Source: Diogma glabrata
Lineage: Eukaryota > Arthropoda > Insecta > Diptera > Cylindrotomidae
Assembly: GCA_963693315.1 (NCBI GenBank)
Contig: OY856186.1
Location: 369,050,850-369,114,849, forward strand
DNA length: 64,000 nucleotides
Direction: 5' to 3'
The notes below the pieces were generated by a model. That model was not told where the DNA came from and did no database searches. It saw only the letters and a list, made by a program, of their open reading frames with translations. Positions 1-11,539 of this stretch are shown here, in pieces. Within the stretch, counting starts at the first letter, position 1. Every line of letters starts with the position of its first letter. The position numbers and the translations under genes were made by a program.

Positions 1-1850
1 TCGGTCAACACAAAACCAGAAAAGGCAGAAATGGAATAACTTGTGCAGAACTGGATAGAAGGGCTTTCGGAAAAGCAGAAGAAGGCATCACGTCAATTGC
101 TTGAGCGGCACAAATATGATGTGCAGTATACCTAAGATTACCAAGGAGATTACCATTGACTAAAAGGGAGGAAGGTTATAAAATGATGAAAGAGGCCTGT
201 TAAAAACATGCTTTGAATATCTGGATGACATCATTATCATGGACATCAACTTTGATGATCACTTGAGAAACATAGTGGATATACTGGAAAGGTTGGAAGG
301 AGCTGGGTTAAAGTTAAGTTCCAAAAAGTGTTCAATTTTCAAGAATGAAGTAAAGTATTTGTGACACAAGGTTACGGCAAAGAGGATTCATACAGATTCT
401 GACTAGGTTGCAGCACTTAAGAATTGGCCAACAATTACAGACGGGTTGTGCCAGAATTTGCTAAATGTTTGCATGAGCTAACCAGAAAAGATAAAGCATT
501 TTAATGAAATGAACTTCAACAACAAGCATTTGTCAGGAAGAATATTATGTACGGTTCCAATTCTGTCCTATCTAACACCCAATATGAAGTAAATTTTGTT
601 TACTGATGCCAATAATGAAGGTATAGAAGGAGCACTGTCGTAGAAAATAGATGGACAGGAAAAGGGCATAACGTATTTTTCCAAAATGCTGTACAAGCCA
701 GAACAGAATTATTGTGTTACCCGAATGGAGTTAATGGCTATTATGGAGTGTGTTGAACATTTCCATAAATACCTGTATGGTCAAAAATTTCGTCTAAGAA
801 CTGATAATGGTGCATTAAGATTGCTACTGCAGTTCAAAAAGCTAGAGGGACAAGTATGAAATAACACGCTGGATCTTATATTAACAGGCGTACGATTTGG
901 ATATTGAACATCGAAAGGGCACAAGGCTGTCAAGTTGGATGTAAGCATTAAGCATTGCAGTCGACAAGAGAGTAAGGAGAACGTCATCGATGTACAATTA
1001 CTACATGTGCTACCTGATGATGAATGGACTGCTGAAGCCATGAGGAAAGATCAATTAAAAGGTCCGGATTTTGTATCATCGAGTTCAAGGAAAGGGGTGC
1101 AAACCAGAACGCTGACAAATTGCTGATAAAACTCCAACTTTTAGGACGTAATTTGCGCAATTTAGAGAGTGCATGTTGCGGGGAGTTTGATGGGATTAGA
1201 TTTCAAAATAAAATAATCCTTCACAGTAGTACCAAAATTGATAGTACCAGTAGTATTGAAGAAGCATCACGAAGAGACGAGTGGATGTCAATTGGGGATT
1301 AATAAAATTCTTGCAACAATATGACAACGGTTTTGCTGGTCAAGGACTCGGCATCTATTGTGGTGTGGTGTTCAAAATGCGATAAATATACGGTTGTAAA
1401 AGGACCCGCACGAAGAAGTCATGGAAAAATGAAGCAATTTGAAATAATCGCAATGGATGTAGCAGTTAGCGGGACCATTTCCAACAACTGATAATCAAAA
1501 CAACTATGTTCTAGTGATCATGAGCTGCTAGGAAGCAAACACCATCGCTGTGGCTGCGATGAATAATTGGATTACCGAGTCAGCGGTATTCCAAGAAATT
1601 TGCTAGATGCTCGGTATTAACAAAACGATGACGACTGCACACATCCACAGTTAGGTGGCATGGTGGAGAGATCGAAGAAATATCTAGCTAAAGTACCTAG
1701 TAAGAACCAACGTAACTAGGATCAACATATTCCTTTATTTTTAACGGCATATAGATCGGCAGTTCATGACACCACCTCAAACTATTTTTGGAAGTGTTTT
1801 AAGACTACCTGGTGACCTAAAATTTGAAGCAATAACATCAACATCATTGT
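1..1850 (+). pseudogene. Ty3/gypsy-type pol remnant (RT, RNase H, integrase)
   Basis: Degenerate polyprotein of an LTR retrotransposon, readable only in short pieces because of many stops and frameshifts. At about 180-420 reverse-transcriptase fragments are visible (YLDDIIIM-like catalytic stretch, then LSSKKCSIFKNEVKYL). At about 597-840 comes the RNase H block (FTDANNEGIEGALS, then TRMELMAIMECVEHF and FRLRTDNGALRLL). From about 1440 to 1830 there are integrase pieces (AGPFPTTDNQNNYV) and, near the end, a degraded AYRSAVHDTT/FGSVLRLPGDL motif typical of Ty3/gypsy integrases. The RT-RNaseH-integrase order fits Ty3/gypsy rather than copia. The element enters from beyond the left edge, and no LTR was seen. 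It lies downstream of the last lola exon and is not functional. Confidence 0.8.
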
Positions 1851-3203
1851 CGAATTGATAATAAGGCCAATTCAAAGTAAGATTGAAAAACGTTGCAATA
1901 CGTTGCAATTTTAGCTAGTCACAAAATCGTAATTGAAAATTTAAATACCAATGTAGTGAATTATAATTCTAAGTCAGTTAATTTACATTTCCATAATCTT
2001 TCGTACATATAGAAATATACATTCAAATAAAATCTGAAATTCGTTACCTAACTTGTTTACAGACATGCATGTTTACAGACATGCGGAAATTTTGGAAAAT
2101 TGTTTGCACCAAAGTAAATAATTCTTTTATAATCGCAGTTCAACAATCTCCGTTCCTGAAATTATACAAACCATTTTGGCAAATCTGTTTGATAAAACTC
2201 TTGAATATATACCAATTGGAAGTCGTTCCTTAAGCGAGGAAAATCGACTGACAATATTGCTATGTAAAACACACAAGCTACCTAATTTTTATCAATCAAT
2301 GAAATAATGTTCACAACGAGACAAAATTAAATTTCAAAACTCATCGCAATAGGGGATAGAACATAAAAACCTTTAGCTACCCCTTTTCCTACATCGAACA
2401 ATACTAAATTTGAGCCATGTTTATTGTTTAGCATTAATTGGAATGAATGCTCGTTTCCGAACCATAAAGCCCAAAATAAGTTAAATTAAGGCTCTATCTT
2501 CTTCACATATCTATAGAAACGATATCGATTTCCCTTATCGTTATCTTATGAAAATCAAAGAAACTTCTACTAAGAGTCAATTTCAAACAAAAAAAGGTTA
2601 AGGTCTGCTCATCGGAACATTGTCGTTCTCAAAATAGCGGCTAATGGGAGATTACCGTTTTCAAACCCTAACGAGGAGTAACATTTGTCGACTATTTTCG
2701 TCACCGTTTTGAGATTGCTGACGATTAAACGCGATAGCATAATTTGGCATTTAAACGGTTGTACGGTTTTTTTCCCAAAATGATCTTGATTATGCATGCC
2801 ACCAGTCAACCACCCACAGAAGGATACACATAAGGCAGCAGTTACAACATTCTTTGGTCTTGTTGTTACGAACATGAAATAACCTCTGAAACAACCTTCG
2901 TACAACGTTGTTTTAAACGTCGTTTTAGTAGTTTGACTTTTGATTTACAGAAAGCATTGCTAACGAGTTATTTATCCCTCAGCTTACCTCATCTCACCAA
3001 AACAATTTCCATAACTAAAATTATAAGAACTTTTTCATTATTTTTATTTTTTTTTTATTAAAATCGTCGTAAAAAATAAATGTTAGCACATTATTTATAT
3101 TAATGATTCGATAAATAAAATAAATACCTAAGTAAAGATGTCAGGTAAAATATATGAATTAATTATACAAGAAACTGAATGAATAATGCAATGAAAAGTT
3201 TAA
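1851..3203. other. Flank downstream of the distal lola exon, no gene seen
   Basis: No gene or recognisable element. A 14-bp word (gtttacagacatgc) occurs twice at about 2056-2088. The open frame antisense at 2609-2905 has no family features. The last few hundred bases should include the 3' UTR of the lola exon ending at 3204. AATAAA-like words are present, but they are common in this base composition and cannot be assigned. Confidence 0.5.
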
Positions 3204-3538
3204 TTATTTATTCAAATGAACGAAATGCATCCTTTTCTGATGTTGCTGTAAGTTCCATTTTCTTCGAAACTTTTGATGACATACATGACATTCGATATGT
3301 TTCTCCATTCCACATTCATAATTCATATGACGTAACATAACACTTCGGGATGAGTAAATTTTGCCACATTTACCACATTCTCGTCCATTATAACTGTTAG
3401 TATATTGCTGATTATTTAATTTGGTTGAATATCTTTGGAAATTTATATTATTTGTTTCTGGCTTTTTGAACGAATAATATGTTTCGTTTGGTAATGATTG
3501 TTGCTGTTGCGATGGATACAGAAAATTATCCCACCAAC
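3204..3538 (-). CDS. lola: lola alternative 3' exon (isoform at 3.4 kb), two zinc fingers
   Basis: Terminal coding exon of a BTB-zinc-finger transcription factor isoform. The acceptor is ...atatttcag at 3539-3540. The exon starts with two bases of a split codon, then 110 codons and TAA. The product begins WWDNFLYP, has a glutamine stretch, then the DNA-binding part: finger 1 C-x2-C-x12-H-x4-C (residues about 59-79, CGKCGKIY to NYECG) and finger 2 C-x2-C-x12-H-x4-H (CHVCHQKF to KRMH). The ECG at the end of finger 1 marks lola exons. It is closely related to the exon at 40652-40944 (both start WWD, share RRKWNL and keep the same spacing), so the two are duplicates. It is the most distal lola exon seen, 37 kb from its nearest neighbour across transposon-rich DNA. 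No disabling change is visible. Confidence 0.9.
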
Positions 3539-4078
3539 CTGAAATATTGGGAAAAAATATATTTTAGTATTTATTATGAATTTTATTTTACTAACTACAA
3601 TAACGTTTTGATATAGATATATTTACAGATGTAACTGCATAATTTCCATAAGATGTACCAAGTGTTAACTGAAGAACGTACTAGTATTTATTATTTCTGC
3701 AGAGGTAAACTGCGAAAAATAATACGAACAAAACCGAAGTGACTGGATAATATGAGTAAAAGATATATGGCGTCGTCGTGTATGGACGATTACTTAAATG
3801 CTACCATTTTTATTCCAATATGGCGGACGTTACAAAATGGAGATTTATCATTTTCACAGCAACCCCTATGATATGGGTTTCAAATGAAAGGGCTTGATGA
3901 CCGAAAAACGATAAGCAAAGCGACGAACGTCCACTATGATAATGCAATATTATTATGACATTATGGGACCAAAAATGAAGACGAAAAAATCAACAAACGA
4001 ACAACAAACCACTAAGCCCACTAAGACAGCAACAATGCACACAACAAAGGACCAATCGAATACTTTAGATTAAAAGAA
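3539..4078. other. Intronic stretch upstream of the distal exon
   Basis: Nothing recognisable apart from a somewhat higher GC stretch at 3720-4040 with short remnants that lead into the Helitron helicase fragment. No gene was seen. Confidence 0.4.
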
Positions 4079-4372
4079 GTGCAACAAGCACTCGACAAGA
4101 TCAAAGCACAAGATAAATTGCTCTACATCACCCAAAGAATAGATAACATCACATTAGACCGAATCATACCAAGCAACATCAATAACACAGGAGGCTTACC
4201 TGAGGAATCGGAAATATTCGAAAAAGCCAAAATAATGCTACGATCCAATATTGATGTATCTACAGGACTTATAAATGACGCAATAGGATTTATCGCTGAA
4301 GTTACCTGGTCAAATTTTTAGAATAGAAGGTATACCAGAAGATATAATTTTGGAAATGGTGGCATACATGTA
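4079..4372 (+). pseudogene. Helitron PIF1-like helicase fragment
   Basis: A piece of the C-terminal part of the PIF1-type helicase that Helitron rolling-circle transposons carry. The 80-codon open frame contains IIPSNINNTGGLPEE, then KAKIMLRSNIDVSTGLIND and AIGFIAEV, which is the family's block before the last helicase motif. The frame is lost at 4319, with a short continuation (IEGIPEDIILEMVAYM-like) to about 4372. There is no Walker A or B here, so this is a fragment. It is unrelated in position and sequence stretch to the larger Helitron at 17687-20260. Confidence 0.7.
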
Positions 4373-5278
4373 ATATAGCCAAAGTAATGTTACGAACCGC
4401 TGAAAATAGAAAGCTGAATCAAATAATTCGAAGTGAAATCATACTAACTGAAAATATACGAAGTGAAACGTAAGGGAGAGAGATCAAATGAAATTATTCG
4501 AGACTGCTGAATGTTCAAATGCTAATTACGCTTTTCATTCTTTAATGATCGCCTTTGAACGTGAGTCAAAATTTATTTTACCCAAAATATTAAAACTGAG
4601 CCACTATATTATTAGTTATTTTATAATAATATTATTTGCAACCTAACCTTTTAGTGCATTTTACCTTTCACCTTTTTTTACCTTTTTAGTGCATTTTTAT
4701 ATTTAATTTTTTAATAAAACCTTTTATAAAAATATTTTTTTAGTGTGCAATTTTATTTTCTGCTTTTTAGTATTTATAAATCTTGCAATCACTATTAGAT
4801 CTACTATTTGTCAACATTTTTAAGGTGTCTTTTTTGAGGCTTTTGCAACCTTATCTGATTCTTACCAATTTCACGATATTACTTAGATTCACTATTCATC
4901 TTCGTTGGTCTCTTTACCATTGAATGCTTTGGATTAATAAGTCTCACCACGTGAACGTGAAAGGAAATTGGTGCTTAGGGAAGAGAAGCTATATGCACCG
5001 AGGTAAATGTTGTACGCATCAACCTAAAAATATATTCCGTAAGGTAATGGGTCACTGTTTCGGCGCCATTTTTGAAAAATTTGAGATATGCTCGTGGCTA
5101 AGCCGGTTCAAATTTTGTTCCACGTTGTACCATGACAAACTTTTGAGTGTCTTCTAAACTCAACTCATAATTTGCCTCACTTTTATTCACTACACATTTC
5201 TCACTTTCACCACTCAAAAAAAAAAAAGAATTAGTTCATATTTTTATCCTTTTGTATATAATTCAATTAATATGCATA
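4373..5278. other. AT-rich stretch, no gene seen
   Basis: No coding potential beyond a chance 77-codon frame at 4924-5157, and no repeat ends that I could pair. Confidence 0.4.
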
Positions 5279-6474
5279 CACCGAAAAAAAAACGTTGGTA
5301 GAATCAACTACAAAGCTTGTTTGATTTTGCGTCTAATACGGACGTGGTTATTTTAACCAATGTAGCATTGTCAATTTATTTTAAAAACCTAACAATTTTC
5401 ATTATTTAAATCAACCACGGCGTGATCAATTTTTCTTGTTCATATTTTTCAGTTCAGTTTGTTCATGTTTTTGTTTGAAAATTATTGTGTTTGTTAAAAT
5501 AAAAAACTAGGAGAAAAGAAATTAATAAACAAAATAAAGAAAAATAATAAACAAAAGAATAGAAAAATAAAAAGTTTTTATATATTTTAACATGGCTGGT
5601 TTTATTTAACATTTTGCTTTAGGAAACAATGTAGATGTGTTTAATTGATTTAAATAATTTTCATATTGTTTGCATATAAAATTATGTGCGAAAGATATTT
5701 TTCAGTTAATGTTATAACAAAAATATCGTTAATGAAACAGGCCCTTTCTATAATTAATTTTGGTGATTTAAAAAAATTATTATATTTTTTTAGGATTTTT
5801 TATTTGTCTTGTTTCATGTCCATTTATTTTTCATAATAATGAGAAAATTATGGAAAATTAGTATAATTTTCTACACATAATTCAAATATTTAAATTTTTT
5901 GATTTCTGAATTTTGGTCTTTTAAATTGTATCATTAAAAAATGGCGAAAAAATGGACGCATCCTTTACAAACAAAATCACACTCATACATTTCCTATTTA
6001 GAACGTAAATATACGAACGCTAGCTTTATGCATAAAAATGTTTGTCGGGATTGATGCGAAATACATACTTCTAATATAAAAAATTTCAAATATATTTACG
6101 AAAAAAACGAACCCATACAAACATCGATAGCAGCAAAAACAAAACAAAGATGTACCAAACCAAAAGATTTAATACGGCGTATTGCTTGATTCTATCACAA
6201 ATGTATTCAATATCACTATTTTTAGTCTAATTTTTAATTTACCACGTTTGTAGTCAATTGAAAATTAAATGATAATTGACTCAACTACAAACATGGTTAA
6301 ATCAAATATGTTTGTGATACTTATAAAAAAATATATCAACAACGGTTAAATTGTTGATTTAAATACGGAGCGTTGGTTGATTCAATCACAAACGTATTTA
6401 GTTCCCAAATTTTCACTTGATTTTCGATTAACAATGCAACATGTTTGAATCAACCAAGATTTTTTCTTTGGGTG
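5279..6474. mobile_element. Non-autonomous element with terminal inverted repeats
   Basis: The left end reads CACCGAAAAAAAAACGTTGG and the right end, reverse-complemented, CACCCAAAGAAAAAATCTTG. Both are followed by a GTTGATTCAA-like word. Subterminal copies of the same vocabulary (TGATTCAATCACAAACGTAT, AATACGGCG or AATACGGAG) recur in both orientations at about 6171-6210, 6241-6310 and 6340-6400. There is no transposase frame. I could not find a convincing target-site duplication, so the superfamily is unassigned. Confidence 0.6.
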
Positions 6475-6670
6475 TTGTTCTGCTACAAAATAGGAATATT
6501 CATACACTCATACGAATACAAAAATACCGTAAAGAAATACGTTAAAGGTATATTTTGGTTGGAAACCACTAAAACGACAAAAATACTAACTAAATACTAA
6601 CTAATTCTAACATACTAAATCTCCTTCTTTCTTTTATTACGTTCCATCTTCGATGACACTAGAGGGAGAG

Positions 6671-7031
6671 TGTTGTGGCGAAAACTAGCTTTATATCGAT
6701 GCTACAAACAAACATATTAACAGTTGTTTATTTAACGTATTTATATCATTAAATATTTTTTAATTTAAAAAAAAAAACATTTGTGTATTTAATATTTTTT
6801 AATAAAAAATGCTTAAACTCTATTGTACGATTGTAAATTGTAGTTATGACAAATTAATAAATAAATTTTATTATTATATATGTGTTTCGACGAGGTTCTG
6901 TTTACTGGTAAGTGACAATCATAGTTTGTAAGGAAACGATAAATACAATAAATAAGAGAGAGGAATTTTTTCTTTTTGATTTTAACAGAATGATATTTTC
7001 AACGAAAAAAAACAATTATTAATAATAACCA
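6671..7031 (+). mobile_element. Probable LTR of a retrotransposon (5' LTR or remnant)
   Basis: The stretch starts TGTTGTGGCG and ends ...AATAACCA, about 361 bp, with AATAAA at about 6858. It lies three bases upstream of a perfect tRNA-Trp type primer-binding site, which is what identifies it as an LTR. No gag or pol follows, and no second LTR was seen in the window, so the body is deleted or decayed. Confidence 0.55.
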
Positions 7032-7034
7032 AAC

Positions 7035-7052
7035 TGGTGACCCCGACGTGAT
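7035..7052 (+). promoter_or_regulatory. Primer-binding site complementary to tRNA-Trp 3' end
   Basis: The 18 bases TGGTGACCCCGACGTGAT are the reverse complement of the 3' end of animal tRNA-Trp including CCA (...ATCACGTCGGGGTCACCA). Such a site directly after an LTR primes minus-strand DNA synthesis. The match is to my knowledge of the tRNA sequence and was not searched. Confidence 0.75.
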
Positions 7053-7274
7053 CAAATAACAGATTTCAAATTTTAGAAGTCATAATTTTTTTTTATTTTT
7101 CTGTTAACAATTAAAAAATAAAACTTACTTAATAGTTACAATTTTTAATAATTCAAATGTATTTTATAACAAATTTAAATTCATTTAATGCTTAGCACAA
7201 ATTTACAAAAATGTGTTTGTTCAAATTTATTTTACATCGGTTTGAAACACCTAAGGATTACATTCTCGATCCAA

Positions 7275-7700
7275 AAGGAAAATTCTTACCCCCACTTTTT
7301 TGGCATTTCTCGACGTTTTAGGACCTATTGATTCTAAAAAAGCACAAATAAAATGATGTCTATCTAACGGTCGTCACAACCGTTGTTAGAGAAAAACCGC
7401 TGGAGCGATTTCAAAAATTTTTATTTCTAAAAATAGTTTAACTTAATGATACGATCTGAAAGGACGATGTGTTCGATAACTGTACCGGAAGTGTAAGTGT
7501 TGTTACTTTAAAAAAACTTTCATTTAAGGTGATAACGAGTACTAACATGTCACACAAATCTATCAATTGGGCATTGGTATGTGAGATCTGGAGCTTGATT
7601 ATTGTATAATAATTGTGTCAAAAAATGCCGTTAAGTGTATCAAAAGAATGATTTTTATTTATTTTTAAACCAATTTTTTTACAAACATAAAATGGGAAAC
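7275..7700. repeat. Dispersed repeat copy 1 (TTGGCATTTCTCGACG family)
   Basis: It shares long stretches with 35766-36520: ATTTCTCGACGTTTTAGGAC, the block CGTCACAACCG, and GAAAGGACGATGTGTTCGAT followed by AACTGTACCGGAAGTGT. Both copies then decay into a 'tgtcaaaa(g)aatgattt' tail. The orientation is the same. No coding capacity; family unknown. Confidence 0.7.
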
Positions 7701-7738
7701 ATTTTCGATTAGAAATATTTGACAAATAAAATTAATTA

Positions 7739-9632
7739 CACTACACCTTTTTTAATTTAATTTCAAAAGTCTTCATTTATATTTGAGAAATTTTCATTTA
7801 TATTTCAGAAACATTCATTTATATTTGAGAAATTTTCATTTTAATTTCAGAAATTTTCATTTATATTTGAGAAATTTTCAGTTGTCATTTTCCAAGGGCG
7901 GTGATAATTCGAAATAATTTTTTGCCAAAAATTTCGAAAGCACTTGCTATTGATAAACGCAGGAGGCCGTATGCCGTGGGCTATTATCAATACCACTTCC
8001 TTGAGGAATTTTTCAAAAAATTATGAGAATTTATCAACGAACGAGGGGAATTCGTATAGAAAATTTTTTGCCATTTTTTATTTCTTTATATATTTTTTAT
8101 GAATTATACGTTGGCCTACTGCGATATCAGTTAATTATTTCAAAATTAGACTGATAATTTTTAATATCCCAGTAGGCTAGACGTATAAATATTTGTTATT
8201 AGTATAATTCAAATGTTATTGGTGAAATTGAATGATGTCATTACATTTTAGAGAATTTCATTGGTTTAAATTAAAATAAGACTAAGGCAAAAAATTTTCA
8301 TTTTAATTCCAGAAAAAAGTTTTATTTTAGTTTATGAAGGTTTGTATTACAAAATACTTTGCTTATTTTAATTGTAAAGTACCAGTTACCATATTTCATT
8401 TCATTTATTATTTAAAAAGTTTACAAAGAAAGTCAGGAAAAAAGTAATTTAACAATGAAACAATGACAATGAAAACTGAATACCATGTGTTAGTTATTGA
8501 TGCAAATACAATTTACTCTCCAACCGGCATATTTTCGAGCGCCAAATTAGCTGCTGTAAATGACGATGCATGTTGCACAGCCCTAGTGCAATCACTGCAA
8601 GCAATTGCTGAAATTCCTCCGTCTATTTGCTGCTCTAAATAAACAAGCCGTTGCTCTCCAACACCTACTCCGTGCACAATTGGAACCTGCATGTGTGACT
8701 TGACATGAGTCTTCAGCTTAGACCAAATGGTTTCAATTGGGTTGAGCATAGGTGAGTATGGTCCTAACCGTAGCACAGTAGTTGCACCCCTGGAGTGCTC
8801 ATCCACTGCAGTTTCTATTGAGGAATGACAAGGTGCATTATCGCAAACAATGCATAAGTCATTGAGACAGTTACCTTGATTCACCCATTTGTCCAAAACT
8901 GCGCGTATCCACTCATTGCAATCAGCCGACCTGTATGCACTTCTCTTACGCGTTATATGGAGAACTTCTGTGGCAGTAATTGCCCCAATGACGTGTACAT
9001 TGGGTCCTCTTGGGTAGTTGCTGCACTTCGCGCTTGCCTACGTTTAAACGTCCTCGTGAAAACCGGCAAAATAAATTAAAATTTGTCTCATCTACCCACG
9101 CAATTTGTTTTCCTTGTTGGATGAGTGAATTAAGTTAAGCCAGATAAGCAGCTCGTTTCTCCTTGTTATCTATCGAGTTCATGGTCCCAGGCATACTGTG
9201 GATTTTTTTAATGGTAAACATTCGACCTTTTAAATTATTGTGAATTGTGGACTTGCATAAATTCAGGTTGAATTCATTGTGGAGGCAACTTTTAATAGTC
9301 TTCAGGGTTATACTGCAGTTGGATTCAATCCATGTGATTACAGGATCGAGCAAATCTTCTGAGATGATTTTTCTTTTGTAGCCTCCCCTTTATTTATTGC
9401 CCATTACTCCTGATGTCACCCAAGTGTATGTCGTCTTACCGTTGACATCCAAGGACTTTGCTAGCACTTTCCAATCTTCTCCTCGCTCCGCAGCCATTAT
9501 TATTGTTTCACGGTCTTGCGATGAGTTTTTCTTCATCACTCGTTTTTCCAAGAGGAGCGTTTCTGAAATATAAATGAAAATTTCTCAAATATAAATGAAA
9601 ACTTCTGAAATTCAATTAAAAAAGGTGTAGTA
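7739..9632 (-). mobile_element. Tc1/mariner-superfamily transposon (decayed) with TA target duplication
   Basis: Inverted ends pair: the left CACTACACCTTTTTTAATTT and the right end reverse-complemented TACTACACCTTTTTTAATTG, each flanked outside by TA (7737-7738 and 9633-9634). Inside both ends is a run of 20-22-bp words (ttcatttatatttgagaaat, ttcagaa variants), at about 7774-7880 on the left and 9558-9612 on the right. The transposase reads on the minus strand at 8513-9536. A dispersed-repeat segment shared with 30960-31260 sits inside at about 7890-8240, so the element was interrupted later or has exchanged sequence. Confidence 0.8.
8513..9536 (-). pseudogene. Tc1/IS630-type transposase pseudogene
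   Basis: From the ATG at 9534-9536 (MKKNSSQDRE) the reading runs about 340 codons, with two in-frame stops (about 9390 and 9135) and at least one frameshift near 8900-9060. The N-terminal part is a helix-turn-helix region (DWKVLAKSLDVNGKTTYTW). The catalytic part keeps all three acids: WVDETNFNLF, then VCDNAPCH, then GPYSPMLNPIETIW, with 35 residues between the second D and the E (DD35E). The family cuts and pastes at TA dinucleotides, which agrees with the flanks of the host element. It cannot make a full protein as it stands. Confidence 0.75.
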
Positions 9633-9655
9633 TACAAATTTTGATCTTTTTTATA

Positions 9656-11225
9656 TCCCTGACTAAAACCAAACTTTTCCTTGGATTTTGACTTGTTGAA
9701 CACGAATATCATATTCATTTATTTAGGTTGGCTCTTGTTTTTGAGATATTCACGATAAACCAATTTCTTCGGTGAAAAAAACGGTTATTCCGGTTTTTGG
9801 ATTGCAAATTTTAAAAACAAACAAATTCAATATATTAATGAAACAAGTTCATAGTAAAGATGCTAACATTTTGAGCTGTTTTTGTAAAAATCCATCAAGG
9901 ATTCTGGATTCTGGAAGTTATGTTCGAAAAAAGTTATAAAAAAAATCAAAAATTTACGTTTTTTAAAAATTTTTCCATATTGAACGCCATAAATTTTGAA
10001 CAAACAATGATTGTAAATTTTTTAAATTTCTTCGAGCCCGTGGTAAATTCAATTCCCTTTTTTTTAAGTTAAAAACCACGAATATTGTGCAGGTTGCACC
10101 AAGTTATTCAGGTTTTCTCAAAAAAGGCAGAACTAAAAATTTTAAGAAAAAATTCTTTTATTAAGAATAATTTAAATTCTGCAAACATAATTGATTTAAA
10201 TATAAAAGTTTTTAAACAGATTTTCGAATAAAAACTGCGAGCCATTTTGAGTTTTTCTTATTTCAACCGCGTTTATGTATTTTTTCTTTTCTTTTAAATA
10301 ATATTTTACCAGTTTAGTCGTTCTCAAACATCAGTTAAAAATTCTTTTAAAATAGTAAAGTGTAAAGTTAAATTTATTTAAATGGCTTCTCAAGAAATTT
10401 CAAGTGTAAAAATAGTCCAAATTCATTTTGTTTTATTTGTGGAATTGGCATAATACAGCCTGCTAAAAAAAATCACCCCATATATAAGAACTGCATACCT
10501 TCATTACTTTTGCATAAAACTGAATGAAGATAAACCGTGGATGCCAAAAATAGTTATGTCAACTGCAACTTAACACATTCAAGATGGTACAATAGAGAAA
10601 ATGTTCATTTAACGTTTTAACGTTGTGTTACGACAAGGTTTTGACCATAACTCGCAATTTTGACTCGAAAATCTGTATAACAACTCATATATCAATCAAT
10701 TATGTCGCAGAATTTAAATTATTCTTAGCAAAAAATTATTTTTTTTTTAATTTTGAGTTTTGACTTTTTTTGAGAAAACCTGAATAACTTGGTGCAACCT
10801 GCACCAAAACACGTGTTATTTAACTTAAAAGAAAGGATATTGAATTAACTGTAGGCTCCAAGAAATTAAAAAAATTTACAATCATTGTTTGTTCAAAATT
10901 TATGGCGTTGAATATAGGAAAATTTTTAAAAATCGTAAATTTTGGATTATTTTTCAACTTTTTTCGAATAGAACTTCCAGAATCCTTGATGGATTTTTTC
11001 AAAAAAAACAATGACAAAAACAAACTATGCACTTGTTTCATTAATATAGGAAATTGGTTTGTTTTGTAAAATATGCGATCCCAAAACCGGAATAACCTTT
11101 TTGTTCACCAAAAAAATTCGTTTTTCGCGAATATCTCAAAAACAAGAGCTAACCTAAAAAAATTAATATGATATTCGTGTTCAGCCGGTCAAAATCTATA
11201 GGAAAAGTTGGGTTTTATTTAGGGA
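9656..11225. mobile_element. Foldback element with about 470-bp inverted repeats
   Basis: The segment 9656-10125 is matched in reverse by about 10757-11225. Paired landmarks include TCCCTGACTAAAACC against TCCCTAAATAAAACC at the outer edges, GAACACGAATATCATATT, CTCTTGTTTTTGAGATATTC, ATTTATGGCGTT in opposite orientation, and the inner edge TTCAGGTTTTCTCAAAAAA. The middle (about 10126-10756) is unique AT-rich DNA without a gene. The copies differ at many sites, so the element is old. It abuts the Tc1-type element ending at 9632. No transposase or clear target duplication was seen. Confidence 0.75.
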
Positions 11226-11460
11226 GATTTTTCTTGTAAATTAGTGTGATTTGTATGACATGAAATGTAATTGAGCATGAAATATGGTTCTATCCAGTTT
11301 CATCTCCTCCCAACTTATAGGAATAGGTGGAAAATATCAAGCTGTTGCAGATTAAATGTTGTTTTTTAACAGAGTAGTTTTTGTGTGATTCCAGATGACA
11401 CCACTTCTGAATAACAGGAACAGTTGGAAAATAAGTTTGAATTTTTGATTTTGTTATTAG

Positions 11461-11514
11461 TTTTTTAAATCAATTCAATATATTCAATCAATTCAATATA
11501 TTCAATCAATAATA
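11461..11514. repeat. Short tandem repeat, about 20-bp unit
   Basis: The word tcaattcaatatattcaa is repeated about two and a half times. It is local slippage with no further features. Confidence 0.7.
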
Positions 11515-11539
11515 CTGCTCTTCTTATTTGGAACAACTG

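Noticed and set aside
2609..2905. 98-codon minus-strand open frame downstream of the distal lola exon
   Set aside because: No motif, signal peptide or splice context; probably chance.
4924..5157. 77-codon plus-strand open frame
   Set aside because: No family features, and non-coding repeats lie on its right side; chance.
7035..7052. Possible tRNA-Trp gene
   Set aside because: Only the 18-base complement of the tRNA 3' end is present, in the orientation of a primer-binding site; there is no cloverleaf.
7774..7880. Regularly spaced 20-mers resembling a CRISPR array
   Set aside because: The units are contiguous without unique spacers, lie inside transposon ends, and the genome is eukaryotic.
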